DNA of 64,000 nt, taken from contig QZKY01000015.1 in assembly GCA_003605115.1 (NCBI GenBank), positions 372,001 to 436,000 on the forward strand, given 5' to 3'. Positions within the stretch are counted from its first letter, which is position 1. Each line of letters starts with the position of its first letter. This document shows positions 36,276 to 50,074 of this stretch, in pieces. The stretch is from Oxalobacter sp. GTDB taxonomy: Bacteria > Pseudomonadota > Gammaproteobacteria > Burkholderiales > Burkholderiaceae_D. Below the pieces are notes generated by a model. It was not told where the DNA came from. It was given only the letters and a program-made list of their open reading frames with translations, and searched no databases. Made by a program: the position numbers and the translations under genes.

Positions 36276-37541
36276 TTGAGCATTTTGAAAAACCTGCCGT
36301 TTGAATGGCTTGTCGGCTTGCGATACACGCGCTCCGGCAAACGCAGCGGCCGGAACAGTTTTATTTCCTTTATTTCGCTCATTTCGATGGCAGGCATTGC
36401 ACTGGGTGTCACCGCCTTGATCGTTGTTTTGTCGGTCATGAACGGCTTCCAAAAAGAGGTGCGGGATCGGATGCTCTCCGTGCTGGCGCATATCGAAGTG
36501 TTTGATCCCATCGGTGCTTTGCCGGATTGGCAGCAAGCTGCCAGGGAAGCCTTGATGCACAAAGAAGTGAAAGGTGCCGCACCCTTTGTATTCGGTCAGG
36601 CGATGGTGGCGCGCGGTGACAGTTTGCGCGGGGTTGTGGTGCGGGGCATTATCCCGCAGGAAGAACCGAAGGTGTCCGATGTTGCCAAACAAATCAAGCG
36701 AGGGAGCTTCAATGATTTGCAACCCGGGCAATTCAACATTGTGATTGGAAGTGAAATGGCGCGCATTTTGCGTCTGCAAGTCGGGAACAAATTCGCACTG
36801 ATTGCACCGCAAGGTCAAATCACGCCAGCCGGTGTTCTGCCGCGCATGAAGCAATTCACGATTGTCGGTATTTTTGAGGCGGGTCACTTCGAGTTTGATT
36901 CGACGATGGCTTTCATGCATTTGAAGGATGCACAAACCATGTTTCAGATTGATGCGCCTTCCGGCTTGCGTTTGCGAATTGAAGACATGCATCGTGCGCC
37001 ACTCGTGGCAAAGGATTTGGCGCACAGCATGACCGGCGGTGTTTTTATACGTGACTGGTCAAAACAAAACCGCACCTGGTTTGCTGCGGTGCAAACGGAA
37101 AAGCGCATGATGTCCATCATCCTGATGCTGATTATTGCCGTGGCGGCGTTCAACCTGGTCTCAACGCTGGTGATGACTGTCACGGAGAAGCAGGCAGACA
37201 TTGCCATCCTGCGCACGCTTGGCGCTTCGCCGCGATCCATCATGAAAATATTTATCGTCCAGGGTGCCGTGGCTGGCTTGCTGGGAACCGCCGTCGGTGT
37301 CGGTCTTGGTGTGCTGATTTCGCTGAACATTGATGTCATTGTGCCTTTCATTGAACGCATGTTGGGCGTCCAGTTCTTGCCAAAAGAAATTTATGTCATC
37401 AACAAAATGCCATCCGATTTGCGGTGGGCCGACGTGTTTACGATTGGTGGCGCATCGGTAGTGATGGCTTTCTTTGCGACGATTTATCCGAGCTGGAGCG
37501 CCTCGCGCGTCAAACCTGCGGAAGCCTTGCGCTATGAGTGA
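36276..37541 (+). CDS. lolC: Lipoprotein-releasing ABC transporter permease LolC/E
   Basis: The inner-membrane part of the Lol machine that extracts outer-membrane lipoproteins to LolA. 421 aa: TM1 at ~28-50 ([31 protein letters not shown]), a large periplasmic domain, then three C-terminal helices with [28 protein letters not shown]. The start is TTG at 36276 (GGAG seven bases before), which gives the expected [20 protein letters not shown]-terminus. Only one permease gene is present, as in betaproteobacterial LolCD-type systems that use a single LolC/E hybrid (family knowledge). It overlaps lolD by 8 bases. Confidence 0.93.
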   Translation: MSILKNLPFEWLVGLRYTRSGKRSGRNSFISFISLISMAGIALGVTALIVVLSVMNGFQKEVRDRMLSVLAHIEVFDPIGALPDWQQAAREALMHKEVKGAAPFVFGQAMVARGDSLRGVVVRGIIPQEEPKVSDVAKQIKRGSFNDLQPGQFNIVIGSEMARILRLQVGNKFALIAPQGQITPAGVLPRMKQFTIVGIFEAGHFEFDSTMAFMHLKDAQTMFQIDAPSGLRLRIEDMHRAPLVAKDLAHSMTGGVFIRDWSKQNRTWFAAVQTEKRMMSIILMLIIAVAAFNLVSTLVMTVTEKQADIAILRTLGASPRSIMKIFIVQGAVAGLLGTAVGVGLGVLISLNIDVIVPFIERMLGVQFLPKEIYVINKMPSDLRWADVFTIGGASVVMAFFATIYPSWSASRVKPAEALRYE

Positions 37542-38238
37542 AATCGTCCTCTCCTGCCAAGGCCTTGGGAAAGTTTTCACGCAGGGAGATTATTCCGTGC
37601 GCGTTTTCGAGCGGATCAATCTCGAGGTGGAAAAGGGAGAACGCGTTGCCATTCTCGGCGCGTCGGGTTCCGGTAAATCCACGCTTTTGCATTTGCTGGG
37701 CGGTCTGGATACGCCTACTGCAGGCAGCGTGACGCTTCTGGGGAATGACATTGCCCGTTTGGGAGAATCGGCGCGCGGCAAATTGCGCAATGAAATGCTG
37801 GGCTTTGTTTATCAGTTTCATCATTTACTTCCGGAATTTTCCGCACTGGACAATGTTGCGATGCCGCTGATGATTCGGCGCGTCAAACGGGAAGAAGCTC
37901 ACGCCGCTGCGATGGCCATTCTCACGCGTGTGGGTCTCGAAAAGCGGGTGACCCACGTGCCGGGCGAACTTTCTGGTGGCGAGCGTCAACGTGTGGCACT
38001 GGCAAGGGCGCTGGTAACCAATCCGGCATGCGTGCTGGCGGATGAGCCGACGGGGAATCTGGATCGCGCCACCGCCAACCAGATTTTCAATATGCTTTTG
38101 GAATTGTCGCAAACGATGGGAACCGCCTTCGTCATCGTGACGCATGACATTGAGTTGGGACGCCGATGTGATCGCGTTTTGCGATTGTCGGATGAGGGCT
38201 TGCAACCCATGCGGCGCGACCGCACAAGTTACTTCTAA
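37534..38238 (+). CDS. lolD: Lipoprotein-releasing ABC transporter ATPase LolD
   Basis: The ATPase that powers LolC. From the ATG at 37534, inside the end of lolC, it is 234 aa. Walker [10 protein letters not shown] at ~42-50, the Q-loop segment [13 protein letters not shown], the signature [15 protein letters not shown] and Walker [13 protein letters not shown] are all present. The [19 protein letters not shown] stretch is typical of LolD. Upstream in-frame codons belong to the lolC overlap and were excluded. Confidence 0.95.
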   Translation: MSEIVLSCQGLGKVFTQGDYSVRVFERINLEVEKGERVAILGASGSGKSTLLHLLGGLDTPTAGSVTLLGNDIARLGESARGKLRNEMLGFVYQFHHLLPEFSALDNVAMPLMIRRVKREEAHAAAMAILTRVGLEKRVTHVPGELSGGERQRVALARALVTNPACVLADEPTGNLDRATANQIFNMLLELSQTMGTAFVIVTHDIELGRRCDRVLRLSDEGLQPMRRDRTSYF

Positions 38239-38320
38239 ATCGAGGCGCGTGATGCCATCACTGCGCTCCGCCATACCGAATGATTTCCCGTACGATCTGG
38301 CGTCGGACTGAGTAGCGTTT

Positions 38321-39124
38321 ATGTGGATCGATACCCATTGCCACCTTGAAGCCCCAGAATTTTCCGGTGAAGCAGATGCCTTGGCGCGTCAAGCTGCTCA
38401 GGCTGGCGTTTCGCAAATCCTGATTCCCTCGATTGATGCGGCAAGTTTTTCTACCGTCGCCGAATTGGCACAGCGCCATGCCAATACCTGCTACGCCATC
38501 GGCATTCATCCGATGTATGTTCCACAAGCGCAGGATGCTGACCTCGTCATGATGCGTCATGTCCTCAAGCAATCCATGGACGATCCGAAGCTGGTGGCGA
38601 TTGGCGAAATCGGCATGGATTTTTTCATCCCGGTGTACACGGAATCGCCGATGCGGGAACGTCAGGAGCATTTTTTTGTTGAACAATTGAAGCTGGCGCG
38701 AGAATTCAATTTGCCCGTCTTGCTTCATGTTCGACGTGCGCAGGATGTGATCCTGAAAAATCTGCGACGCATTCGTCCCCCTGGTGGCATCGCTCACGCT
38801 TTCAATGGCAGTTTTCAACAAGCGCAAGCTTTCATCGAGCTGGGATTCAAGCTCAGTTTTTGCGGCACCTTCACACATGATCGCGCCATGCAATTGCGTC
38901 GTCTGGCCAGCGAATTGCCATTGGATGCGTTGGTAATTGAAACGGATGCGCCAGATCTGGCACCGGCATGGTTGCATGATCGCCGCAACACACCGCTGGA
39001 ATTGCCACGTATTGGCGAAGCGCTGGCGACTTTGCGCGGGTTGTCCGCGGATGTTGTGGCCAATGCCACCACTGCCAACGCGCAAGTTGTCTTGCCGCGT
39101 TTGGCAACCTTGATGAATCGGTGA
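38321..39124 (+). CDS. TatD family metal-dependent DNase
   Basis: A TIM-barrel hydrolase of 267 aa. Metal ligands are seen in WIDTHCHLE at the N-terminus, IGEIGMDF at ~94-101, LLHVRRAQDV, HAFNGS and VIETDAPDLAP at ~205-215. TatD relatives are 3'-5' exonucleases or D-aminoacyl-tRNA deacylase-like; sequence alone does not separate YcfH, YjjV and TatD types. It lies 82 bp after lolD and 7 bp before comEC, likely one transcript. Confidence 0.9.
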   Translation: MWIDTHCHLEAPEFSGEADALARQAAQAGVSQILIPSIDAASFSTVAELAQRHANTCYAIGIHPMYVPQAQDADLVMMRHVLKQSMDDPKLVAIGEIGMDFFIPVYTESPMRERQEHFFVEQLKLAREFNLPVLLHVRRAQDVILKNLRRIRPPGGIAHAFNGSFQQAQAFIELGFKLSFCGTFTHDRAMQLRRLASELPLDALVIETDAPDLAPAWLHDRRNTPLELPRIGEALATLRGLSADVVANATTANAQVVLPRLATLMNR

Positions 39125-39131
39125 TTCCTGC

Positions 39132-41567
39132 ATGCGTGCCGCCATACTGGGCTTCGTTGCGGGTGTGGTGTTGCTTCAATGTCAAGCCCATCTTCCTTCC
39201 TGGCAGCTAACACTTCTTTTGCTGCTTGGCGCTATTGGCTTTGGCGTTTTGGCGCACCGATTTCGCAATCAGAAAATGTCGCATGTGCTGCGCTGTGGGT
39301 GTGGCGTGGCGGCAGGCATTGTGTGGGCAAGTCTGCTTGCCTATCAGGCTTTGCAGCACGCATTGCCGCAAGAATGGGAAGGGCGCGATGTCACGGTGAT
39401 CGGTACGGTTGCCAACTTGCCGTCTCGATTCGATCGCGGCGTGCGTTTTCAGTTTGCGGTGGAGCGCGCTTTTCACGATGGGCAGGTTGTCGTTGGTGTT
39501 CCACCGAAAATCGCCTTGTCCTGGTACGGCAAGCCTGGCGGGCATGCGGGCAAGTTTGCGGATTCATCCGTACCTGCGATACAGGCAGGTGCGCGCTGGC
39601 AATTGACGGTGCGCTTGAAACGCCCGCATGGTAACGCAAACCCTTATGGCTTCGATTACGAAGCCTGGCTCCTGGAGCAGAGAATACGGGCAACCGGTTA
39701 TGTACGATCAGATGAAAAGCGCGCGTACAAAAATGTAAAGCAAGATGCCTTCGTCTTCAGTTTTGGCAGTGCGATTCATTCTGTGCGCGGTTGGTTGCGT
39801 GATCGGATTGAATCGGCGCTTCCGCATGCGCCATATGCCGGCGTCCTGGTTGCACTGGTGATCGGCGAGCAGCGCGCCATCCCCTCGGTTGATTGGGAAA
39901 TTTTTACACGCACGGGCATATCGCATCTTGTTTCCATCTCCGGTTTGCACATCACGATGATTGCGGGGATGATGGCCATGCTGATGGCGACATTGTGGCG
40001 CCGTTCGTTTTTCACGCGCGCACAATTGCCATTGCGTATTCCCACGCAAAAAATCGCCGCCTTGACGGGCGCGGTGGTTGCCTTGCTCTACGTGTTGCTG
40101 GCAGGGTTTGGCGTGCCAGCACAGCGCACCTTGTACATGCTGACCGTCGTGGCGCTCGCCTTATGGCAAGGACGACTGACGAATGTTTCGCATGTCATGT
40201 TGCTTGCCTTGGGCGCAGTGCTACTGCTGGATCCCTGGGCGGTGTTGTGGCCGGGATTCTGGTTGTCGTTTGCTGCAGTGGGGGTCATCTTGTACGTCTC
40301 GGTCGGACGCGCCTTTCAGGGGCAGACAAGGCCGTTGAGCACCGGGCAAGGTATATGGCATGCACTCCAAACGGCCAGCCGTACGCAGTATGCCGTGACG
40401 ATTGGTTTGGTGCCTCTGACGATGCTCTTGTTTGGGCAGGTTTCTCTCATCAGTCCGCTGGCCAATGCCATTGCCATTCCATTGATCAGCTTGCTGGTTA
40501 CGCCGCTGGCTTTGCTGGGGAGTGTCTTGCCTGTCCCTGTTGCGACAGAGGTGTTGAGTTTTGCGCACCTTTGTTTGTCAGCACTGGTGGCGTGTTTGAG
40601 TTGGATGAGCCACTTCACGTGGGTGGTATGGTCGGCGCCGTTACCATCGATCCCGATTTTTATCATCGCGCTCGCCGGGACGATCTGGATGTTGGCGCCG
40701 CGTGCCTGGCCTGCGCGTTGGCTCGGCATCTTCTGCTGGTTGCCGCTAATTTTTAATGCGCCTTCGCATCCTTTGGAGAGTGAAGCATGGGTGACGGTGT
40801 TCGACGTTGGGCAGGGGTCAGCCGTGTTGATTGAAACGCGTCATCATCGACTGCTCTACGATACCGGGCCCGCATATTCGCCCGAATCGGATGGCGGCAA
40901 TCGGGTTGTGTTGCCGTATTTGAGAGGGAGGGGCATTCATGCCATCGACAAGATGATCGTCTCCCATAAGGACAGCGACCATTCCGGCGGTGCGCTTTCC
41001 ATACTGAAAAGTAGTCGTGTCGATGAAGTGTATGCGTCTCTGCCGCAGGAGAGTCCAATCACTCAATTTTCCAGCAAGCAGCGGCCATGTCGATCCGGTG
41101 AAATCTGGGTGTGGGAGGGGGTGCGCTTTGCGGTACTGCATCCTGATGCAGCCGCCTACGCCAAGCCGAATAAAAAATCCAACGAAATCAGTTGTGTTTT
41201 GAAAGTGTCGGTTGGTGCGCAATCCCTTTTGCTGACGGGGGATATCAGCAAGGCGGAGGAAGCCGTGCTGATCGCGCGTTACGGAAAAGATTTGCGTGCA
41301 ACGGTGCTCTTGGCACCGCATCATGGCGGCGCGCATTCATCTTCAGCGTCATTTTTGGAAACGGTCAAACCGCAATGGGCGGTATTTCAGGTGGGATACC
41401 GAAATCGCTATCACCATCCTCGTCCTGACGTCATTGAGCGTTATGAAAGCCTGGGGATTCCTTATTTGCGCACGGATGCATCAGGCGCGATCCGGTTTGC
41501 TCTGGAGAGGGATGGGGAGCCCGAAACGTATCGCCAAAGCGCGGCACGATATTGGCGACATCAATGA
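39132..41567 (+). CDS. comEC: DNA internalisation competence protein ComEC/Rec2
   Basis: The inner-membrane channel for single-stranded DNA during natural transformation, 811 aa. Parts in order: N-terminal helices and the DUF4131 OB-like region (~1-190), the Competence membrane domain with LVALVIGEQRAIPSVDWEIFTRTGISHLVSISGLHITMIAGM at ~238-279, and a C-terminal metallo-beta-lactamase domain: VFDVGQGSAVLIETRHHRLLYDTGP at ~556-580, IVSHKDSDHSGGAL and LLAPHHGGAHSSS. All three are intact, so the gene looks functional. It converges on an MFS gene with a 3-bp gap. Confidence 0.95.
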   Translation: MRAAILGFVAGVVLLQCQAHLPSWQLTLLLLLGAIGFGVLAHRFRNQKMSHVLRCGCGVAAGIVWASLLAYQALQHALPQEWEGRDVTVIGTVANLPSRFDRGVRFQFAVERAFHDGQVVVGVPPKIALSWYGKPGGHAGKFADSSVPAIQAGARWQLTVRLKRPHGNANPYGFDYEAWLLEQRIRATGYVRSDEKRAYKNVKQDAFVFSFGSAIHSVRGWLRDRIESALPHAPYAGVLVALVIGEQRAIPSVDWEIFTRTGISHLVSISGLHITMIAGMMAMLMATLWRRSFFTRAQLPLRIPTQKIAALTGAVVALLYVLLAGFGVPAQRTLYMLTVVALALWQGRLTNVSHVMLLALGAVLLLDPWAVLWPGFWLSFAAVGVILYVSVGRAFQGQTRPLSTGQGIWHALQTASRTQYAVTIGLVPLTMLLFGQVSLISPLANAIAIPLISLLVTPLALLGSVLPVPVATEVLSFAHLCLSALVACLSWMSHFTWVVWSAPLPSIPIFIIALAGTIWMLAPRAWPARWLGIFCWLPLIFNAPSHPLESEAWVTVFDVGQGSAVLIETRHHRLLYDTGPAYSPESDGGNRVVLPYLRGRGIHAIDKMIVSHKDSDHSGGALSILKSSRVDEVYASLPQESPITQFSSKQRPCRSGEIWVWEGVRFAVLHPDAAAYAKPNKKSNEISCVLKVSVGAQSLLLTGDISKAEEAVLIARYGKDLRATVLLAPHHGGAHSSSASFLETVKPQWAVFQVGYRNRYHHPRPDVIERYESLGIPYLRTDASGAIRFALERDGEPETYRQSAARYWRHQ

Positions 41568-41570
41568 CAG

Positions 41571-42989
41571 TCAATGCGCTGGTTTCCGTTTCATCTGACC
41601 TGCCGCAATGAGTGCAAAACCGAAGGCGGCTGCAAGCAGCATGAAGGTTTCCGAGTAGGCGGAAGAAATGCCAGACAATGTGCTGCCATTTTCCAGCGTA
41701 CGCCACTCCAGAAAAACGGCTGAAATGGCCACGCCAAAAACGCCCCCCAACTGGCGCACGTAGCTGATGGCCATTGAGGATTGTGGCAATTGATGATGTT
41801 CCATGCCACGCAAGGCCGCCAGCGTCAGTGAGGGAAGAATCATGGCTAAACCGATGCGTCCCAGCACGGTAAAGCCGATCAGTTCAGCGTAACTGATGCG
41901 CATGCCCATCATGGCGAAGAGCATGAAGGAAAGGCAGAACAGGCTGAGTCCACACATGGCGATCAGACGCGGCGGGGTGCGATCCGCCATGTGTCCCGTA
42001 ATCGGAAGCATGGCAGCAAGCGTCAAACCCGCAGGCAGCAAGGTCAGACCGGCTGCCGTTGCTGAAAATCCCAGCACATTTTGGAGAAAGACCGGGATCA
42101 AATAAGTGGAAGCGTAAATGCCAAAGCCGTAGGCCAGCGAAACGAGTGTGCCCATGGCGAATGCACGATCAGCGAATAATTCCAATTTCACAATGGGGTG
42201 CGCGGAGCGTCGGGCATGTAAGGCAAACAGGAGGAAAGCACTCAGGGAAATCGTAATGAAAATGCCGGTGCGCCATGACCACAGACCGCTGTCGTGGAGA
42301 CTGGCGACGCTTTCGACGCTCGATAGTGTCGCGATGCCCAGCAAGGCAACGCCTGCCCAGTCAAACGGTGACGGCTTCATTGCTTCTGCTTGGGGGAGGA
42401 GGTAGAAAGCGGCGACCCCAGCGACGAGGCACATCGGTAAATTGATCAGAAAAATGGCTTCCCACCCGAAGTGATCGAGTAACAATCCCCCCAGCGTTGG
42501 GGCAACGGCTGGCGCCAGCACAACGCTGAAAGAGAGGATGCCGAGGGCGCGCCCCTGAATTTCGGCAGGAAAAAGTCGCATGACGGCCAGCGTGCCGAAG
42601 GGTTGCAGTAGACCCGCTGCCGTGCCTTGCAGAATGCGGGTGACGACGAGGAAAGAAAACTGGGTGGTCAGGCTCCCAGCGATACTGGCTGCGGCCAACA
42701 GCATAATGGTGCCGATGAAGCAGCGACGAAAACCAAAACGATCAAGCAACCAGGGGGTAGGGAGCATCGATATGGTCATCGCTGCCATGAACCCGGTGAT
42801 GGCCCATTGAATTTTGTCTTGCCCCAATGCGAATTCACGCATCAGCGTCGGGATGGCGACATTGAAGCTGGTGGTGGAAAGTACCGAGGCGACGCTGCCG
42901 AAGGCCAGGGTAAAAAGCACCATCCACTTGTAGCGCCCGCCGAATCGGCTGGTCAGTTCATCAAGAGAGGCAGTGCGTTGAAAAAACAT
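41571..42989 (-). CDS. DHA2-family MFS multidrug efflux transporter
   Basis: A 472-aa major-facilitator protein with ~14 helices in the EmrB/QacA style. Signature regions: ASVLSTTSFNVAIPTLMREFALGQDKIQWAITGFMAAMTISM (helices 1-2) and TRILQGTAAGLLQPFGTLAVMRLFPAEIQGRALGI. Substrates are unknown. No membrane-fusion partner (EmrA) or regulator is adjacent; it reads away from glgP. Confidence 0.87.
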   Translation of the reverse strand: MFFQRTASLDELTSRFGGRYKWMVLFTLAFGSVASVLSTTSFNVAIPTLMREFALGQDKIQWAITGFMAAMTISMLPTPWLLDRFGFRRCFIGTIMLLAAASIAGSLTTQFSFLVVTRILQGTAAGLLQPFGTLAVMRLFPAEIQGRALGILSFSVVLAPAVAPTLGGLLLDHFGWEAIFLINLPMCLVAGVAAFYLLPQAEAMKPSPFDWAGVALLGIATLSSVESVASLHDSGLWSWRTGIFITISLSAFLLFALHARRSAHPIVKLELFADRAFAMGTLVSLAYGFGIYASTYLIPVFLQNVLGFSATAAGLTLLPAGLTLAAMLPITGHMADRTPPRLIAMCGLSLFCLSFMLFAMMGMRISYAELIGFTVLGRIGLAMILPSLTLAALRGMEHHQLPQSSMAISYVRQLGGVFGVAISAVFLEWRTLENGSTLSGISSAYSETFMLLAAAFGFALIAAGQMKRKPAH

Positions 42990-43097
42990 GAAGATATGCT
43001 AGCAGAAGCCACTGCGCATGTTGGTATTTTTATTTGCGATAATTCAAACCTGGGCGGTTCAGGATTGCTAAGATGCTCGGGTAACATTGAGCGCGTG

Positions 43098-43162
43098 GCG
43101 AGATATTCAAAATAGCGAGATATTACCGAGATATTCGCGAGACATTCCATAGCGAGGCATCC
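43098..43162 (+). repeat. Degenerate 11-bp tandem repeats upstream of glgP
   Basis: Five variants of CGAGATATT begin at 43099, 43116, 43127, 43138 and 43153 (CGAGATATT three times, then CGAGACATT and CGAGGCATC). Three successive copies are at 11-bp spacing, one helical turn. The last touches the glgP ATG and its GCGAGG may double as the ribosome-binding site. Confidence 0.6.
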
Positions 43163-45703
43163 ATGAGTGCACCGGCCAGAACGTCCCACCCTTTGTACAA
43201 CCTCTTGCCGGTTGATGTGAAGGGATTCGATTCCCTCGCAGAATTGGCGCTGGACATGCATTGGTCCTGGAATCACGCAACGGATCAAGTATGGCGCAGG
43301 CTTGATCCGGATCTCTGGGAGAGCACCAAAAATCCCTGGATTGTGCTGCAAACGGCTTCGCGGCAGCAGATCGAGCAGCTTTTGCTTGACCCGGAATTTT
43401 GTGAACTGGTTGCAGGCTTGGTCGAGACTAACCGGAAGCGCGTTGAATCGTCAGCTTGGTTTCAGCAAGTGTGTCCGCTTGGGAAACTGAGTAATGTCGT
43501 GTACTTCAGCATGGAATTCATGTTGAGTGAAGCGCTTCCCATTTATTCCGGTGGTTTGGGCAATGTCGCGGGGGATCATCTCAAGGGCGCCAGCGATCTG
43601 GGGTTGCCGGTGATTGGCGTTGGTTTGCTCTATCAGCAAGGGTACTTTCGCCAGCATATCGACCCGGATGGCGAGCAACAAGAAATTTATCCTTACAATG
43701 ACCCGGGGCAATTGCCGATTACGCCATTGCGCAATGCGGAAGGCGAGTGGCTACGCCTACAACTCGATTTATCCGGATACCAAGTGTGGGTGCGCGCCTG
43801 GCAGGCGCAGGTCGGCAGAGTAAAGTTGTATTTGCTGGACAGTAATGATGCGGCGAATTCACCGACCTTGCGCGGAATTACGAGCGAATTGTATGGCGGC
43901 GGAGCGCGACTGCGTTTGATGCAGGAAGTCTTGCTGGGAATTGGTGGATGGCGCTTGCTGGAAGCATTGGGCATTCAGCCTGAAGTTTGCCACTTGAATG
44001 AAGGACACGCCGCGCTGGCTGTGTTGGAGCGTGCCCGAAGCTACATGCAGGCAACGGGGCAGTCTTTCGACGTCGCGCTGGCCGTGACGCGCGCGGGCAA
44101 TATCTTTACCACGCATACTGCGGTGGACGCAGGCTTCGACCGTTTTGACCCGGCGCTGGTGGAACATTGTCTGGGGTGTTACGCAAGCAGGGAGTTGGGC
44201 ATTTCACTTGACGCATTGATGGCGTTGGGGCGACTCAATCCATTTGACCAAGCAGAGCATTTCAACATGGCGTATCTGGCCATTCGCGGTAGCGGTGCGG
44301 TCAATGCGGTCAGTCGTTTGCATGGCAGGGTGAGTCGACATTTGTTTCATCCCTTGTTTTTTCGCTGGCCCGAAGATCAAGTGCCGGTTGGGCATGTGAC
44401 GAACGGCATTCATACGCCTACCTGGGATTCGCCGGAAGCCGATGTGCTGTGGACCGAAGTCAATGGCAAGGCACGGTGGTTGGGAACGACCGAGCACCTC
44501 GAAGAAAACATGCAAAAGTTGCCGGATGAATCCTTCTGGCGTTTTCGTAGTGCGGCTCGTGCTTCGCTTGTCAGTTATGCGCGTGAGCGGCTTTCGCGGC
44601 AACTTGCGGCATCTGGTGTTTCTGCCGCTGAGGTGGAAGCGGCAAAATACCTGTTCGACCCTAATGTTTTGACAGTAGGATTTGCACGACGTTTTGCCTC
44701 TTACAAAAGACCGAATCTGCTTTTGCGAGACCCGGCGCGATTGTTGCGCCTCTTGAACAATCCGGAAAGACCGATGCAAATCATCATTGCGGGCAAGGCA
44801 CACCCGGCCGACATGGCGGGGCAAGCGATGATCAAGGAATGGATTGAGTTCATTCGTCATCCCGAAGCCCGTCAGCGCATCATTTTCTTGAGCGATTACG
44901 ACATGAATGTGGGTGAGCGCCTGGTGCAAGGCGTGGATGTCTGGGTGAATACGCCACGCCGTCCTTGGGAAGCCTGCGGTACCAGTGGGATGAAGGTGTT
45001 GGTCAATGGCGGGCTCAACCTATCTGTACTGGATGGCTGGTGGGCCGAAGCCTATTCGCCGGAAGTGGGATGGGCGCTGGGTGATGGTGAAGAGCACGAT
45101 GGGGCTTGGGATAAAGGCGACGCGGAAGAGTTGTATAACTTGCTCGAACATGAAGTCATTCCAGAGTTTTACACACGCAATGCGCAAGGCATTCCTTCCG
45201 GTTGGGTCGCGCGCATGCGGGAAAGCATGGCGCATTTGACGCCATATTTTTCAACCTGTCGCTCCTTGCGGGAATATACAAAAAAATATTATTTGCCTGC
45301 GGCGTTTTCTTACCGTCAGCGTGCGGAAAATAATGGCGCATTGGGTCAAGCGCTGATTGACTGGCGACATCGTCTTGATGCTGGCTGGAGTCATTTACGA
45401 TTCGGTCAAGTGAATGTCCAAACGGATCAGGAATCGCATGTTTTTGACGTGCAAGTCTATCTTGATGATTTGCATCCGGACGATGTGCGTGTGGAATTGT
45501 ACGCCAATGGTTTTGCAGGGGGGGCGCCTGAGCAAGAAGAGATGGGTATGGTTTCTGCGCTGGTTGGCACCGCCAACGGGTACGCCTATCGCGCCAAGGT
45601 GTCGGCAAGTCGCCCTGCGTCGGACTATACGGCGCGTATTGCCCCCCGTCTGGAGGGGGCGTCCATCCCTTTGGAGGCAGGGCATATCCTTTGGCAGCGC
45701 TGA
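43163..45703 (+). CDS. glgP: Alpha-glucan (glycogen/maltodextrin) phosphorylase
   Basis: A PLP-dependent GT35 phosphorylase releasing glucose-1-phosphate from alpha-1,4-glucans. 846 aa, with a DUF3417-type N-terminus (LAELALDMHWSWNHATDQVWRRLDPDLW) as in the actinobacterial/alpha-glucan subfamily. Further: YFSMEFMLSEALPIYSGGLGNVAGDHLKGASDLGLPVIGVGLLYQQGYF, CHLNEGHAAL, ARRFASYKRPNLLL, and the PLP lysine region EACGTSGMKVLVNGGLNLSVLDGWW at ~605-628 with K ~611. No other glycogen gene is in the window. It ends at a hairpin before pyrG. Confidence 0.93.
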   Translation: MSAPARTSHPLYNLLPVDVKGFDSLAELALDMHWSWNHATDQVWRRLDPDLWESTKNPWIVLQTASRQQIEQLLLDPEFCELVAGLVETNRKRVESSAWFQQVCPLGKLSNVVYFSMEFMLSEALPIYSGGLGNVAGDHLKGASDLGLPVIGVGLLYQQGYFRQHIDPDGEQQEIYPYNDPGQLPITPLRNAEGEWLRLQLDLSGYQVWVRAWQAQVGRVKLYLLDSNDAANSPTLRGITSELYGGGARLRLMQEVLLGIGGWRLLEALGIQPEVCHLNEGHAALAVLERARSYMQATGQSFDVALAVTRAGNIFTTHTAVDAGFDRFDPALVEHCLGCYASRELGISLDALMALGRLNPFDQAEHFNMAYLAIRGSGAVNAVSRLHGRVSRHLFHPLFFRWPEDQVPVGHVTNGIHTPTWDSPEADVLWTEVNGKARWLGTTEHLEENMQKLPDESFWRFRSAARASLVSYARERLSRQLAASGVSAAEVEAAKYLFDPNVLTVGFARRFASYKRPNLLLRDPARLLRLLNNPERPMQIIIAGKAHPADMAGQAMIKEWIEFIRHPEARQRIIFLSDYDMNVGERLVQGVDVWVNTPRRPWEACGTSGMKVLVNGGLNLSVLDGWWAEAYSPEVGWALGDGEEHDGAWDKGDAEELYNLLEHEVIPEFYTRNAQGIPSGWVARMRESMAHLTPYFSTCRSLREYTKKYYLPAAFSYRQRAENNGALGQALIDWRHRLDAGWSHLRFGQVNVQTDQESHVFDVQVYLDDLHPDDVRVELYANGFAGGAPEQEEMGMVSALVGTANGYAYRAKVSASRPASDYTARIAPRLEGASIPLEAGHILWQR

Positions 45704-45713
45704 TGCGCCATTC

Positions 45714-45759
45714 CCCCCGAAATTGACCATTATTTCCGCAAGTGAACGGGGGCTTTTTT
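45714..45759 (+). terminator. Probable terminator after glgP
   Basis: CCCCCG (45714-45719) pairs with CGGGGG (45747-45752) across a long ~27-base loop and is followed by CTTTTTTA. Confidence 0.6.
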
Positions 45760-45761
45760 AG

Positions 45762-47483
<1,722 letters not shown>

Positions 47484-47488
47484 AGCAC

Positions 47489-49655
<2,167 letters not shown>

Positions 49656-49668
49656 CTCCCATGAAACC

Positions 49669-49712
49669 GGCCGCAAATACTTCGAAGTACTTTGCGGCCT
49701 TTCCCTTTTTTC
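49669..49712 (+). terminator. Strong hairpin between eno and ftsB
   Basis: A nearly perfect 31-base palindrome (GGCCGCAAATACTTC / GAAGTACTTTGCGGCC, one bulged base) followed by TTTCCCTTTTTTCC. It sits 11 bases before the ftsB ATG, so it may attenuate transcription into ftsB or occlude its ribosome-binding site. Confidence 0.75.
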
Positions 49713-49722
49713 CTTTGCCAAG

Positions 49723-50025
49723 ATGCGTCTGATCACCATTGTCCTGGCCGTTTTGCTGATACTGATTCAGTATCCATTATGGTTCGGCAAGGGCGGCTGG
49801 CGACGCGTTTGGAATCTGGATCAGCAAGTCACTTCGACCAAACAAAAAAACGATGAGATCAAGGCGCGCAACGTCAAGCTGGAATCGGAAGTGCGGGATT
49901 TGAAAGAAGGAACGGACGCGATCGAAGAGCGTGCGCGTTATGAAATGGGAATGATCAAGCAAGGCGAAACTTTTGTGCAGATTCTCGACCCCGCAAAAAA
50001 AACATCGGCCACTTCAGAGAAGTGA
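49723..50025 (+). CDS. ftsB: Cell division protein FtsB
   Basis: A bitopic divisome protein that, with FtsL and FtsQ, activates septal peptidoglycan synthesis. 100 aa: a short cytoplasmic start, a TM helix at ~4-20 ([19 protein letters not shown]), a WN motif, then a periplasmic leucine-zipper-like coiled coil ([33 protein letters not shown]). The [14 protein letters not shown]-type ending is diagnostic. It follows eno, as in E. coli and most betaproteobacteria. Confidence 0.94.
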   Translation: MRLITIVLAVLLILIQYPLWFGKGGWRRVWNLDQQVTSTKQKNDEIKARNVKLESEVRDLKEGTDAIEERARYEMGMIKQGETFVQILDPAKKTSATSEK

Positions 50026-50074
50026 CCGATGCGGCTGGCAGAAAATGCGCGGTGATGCGAGGCGAACGCCTCCG

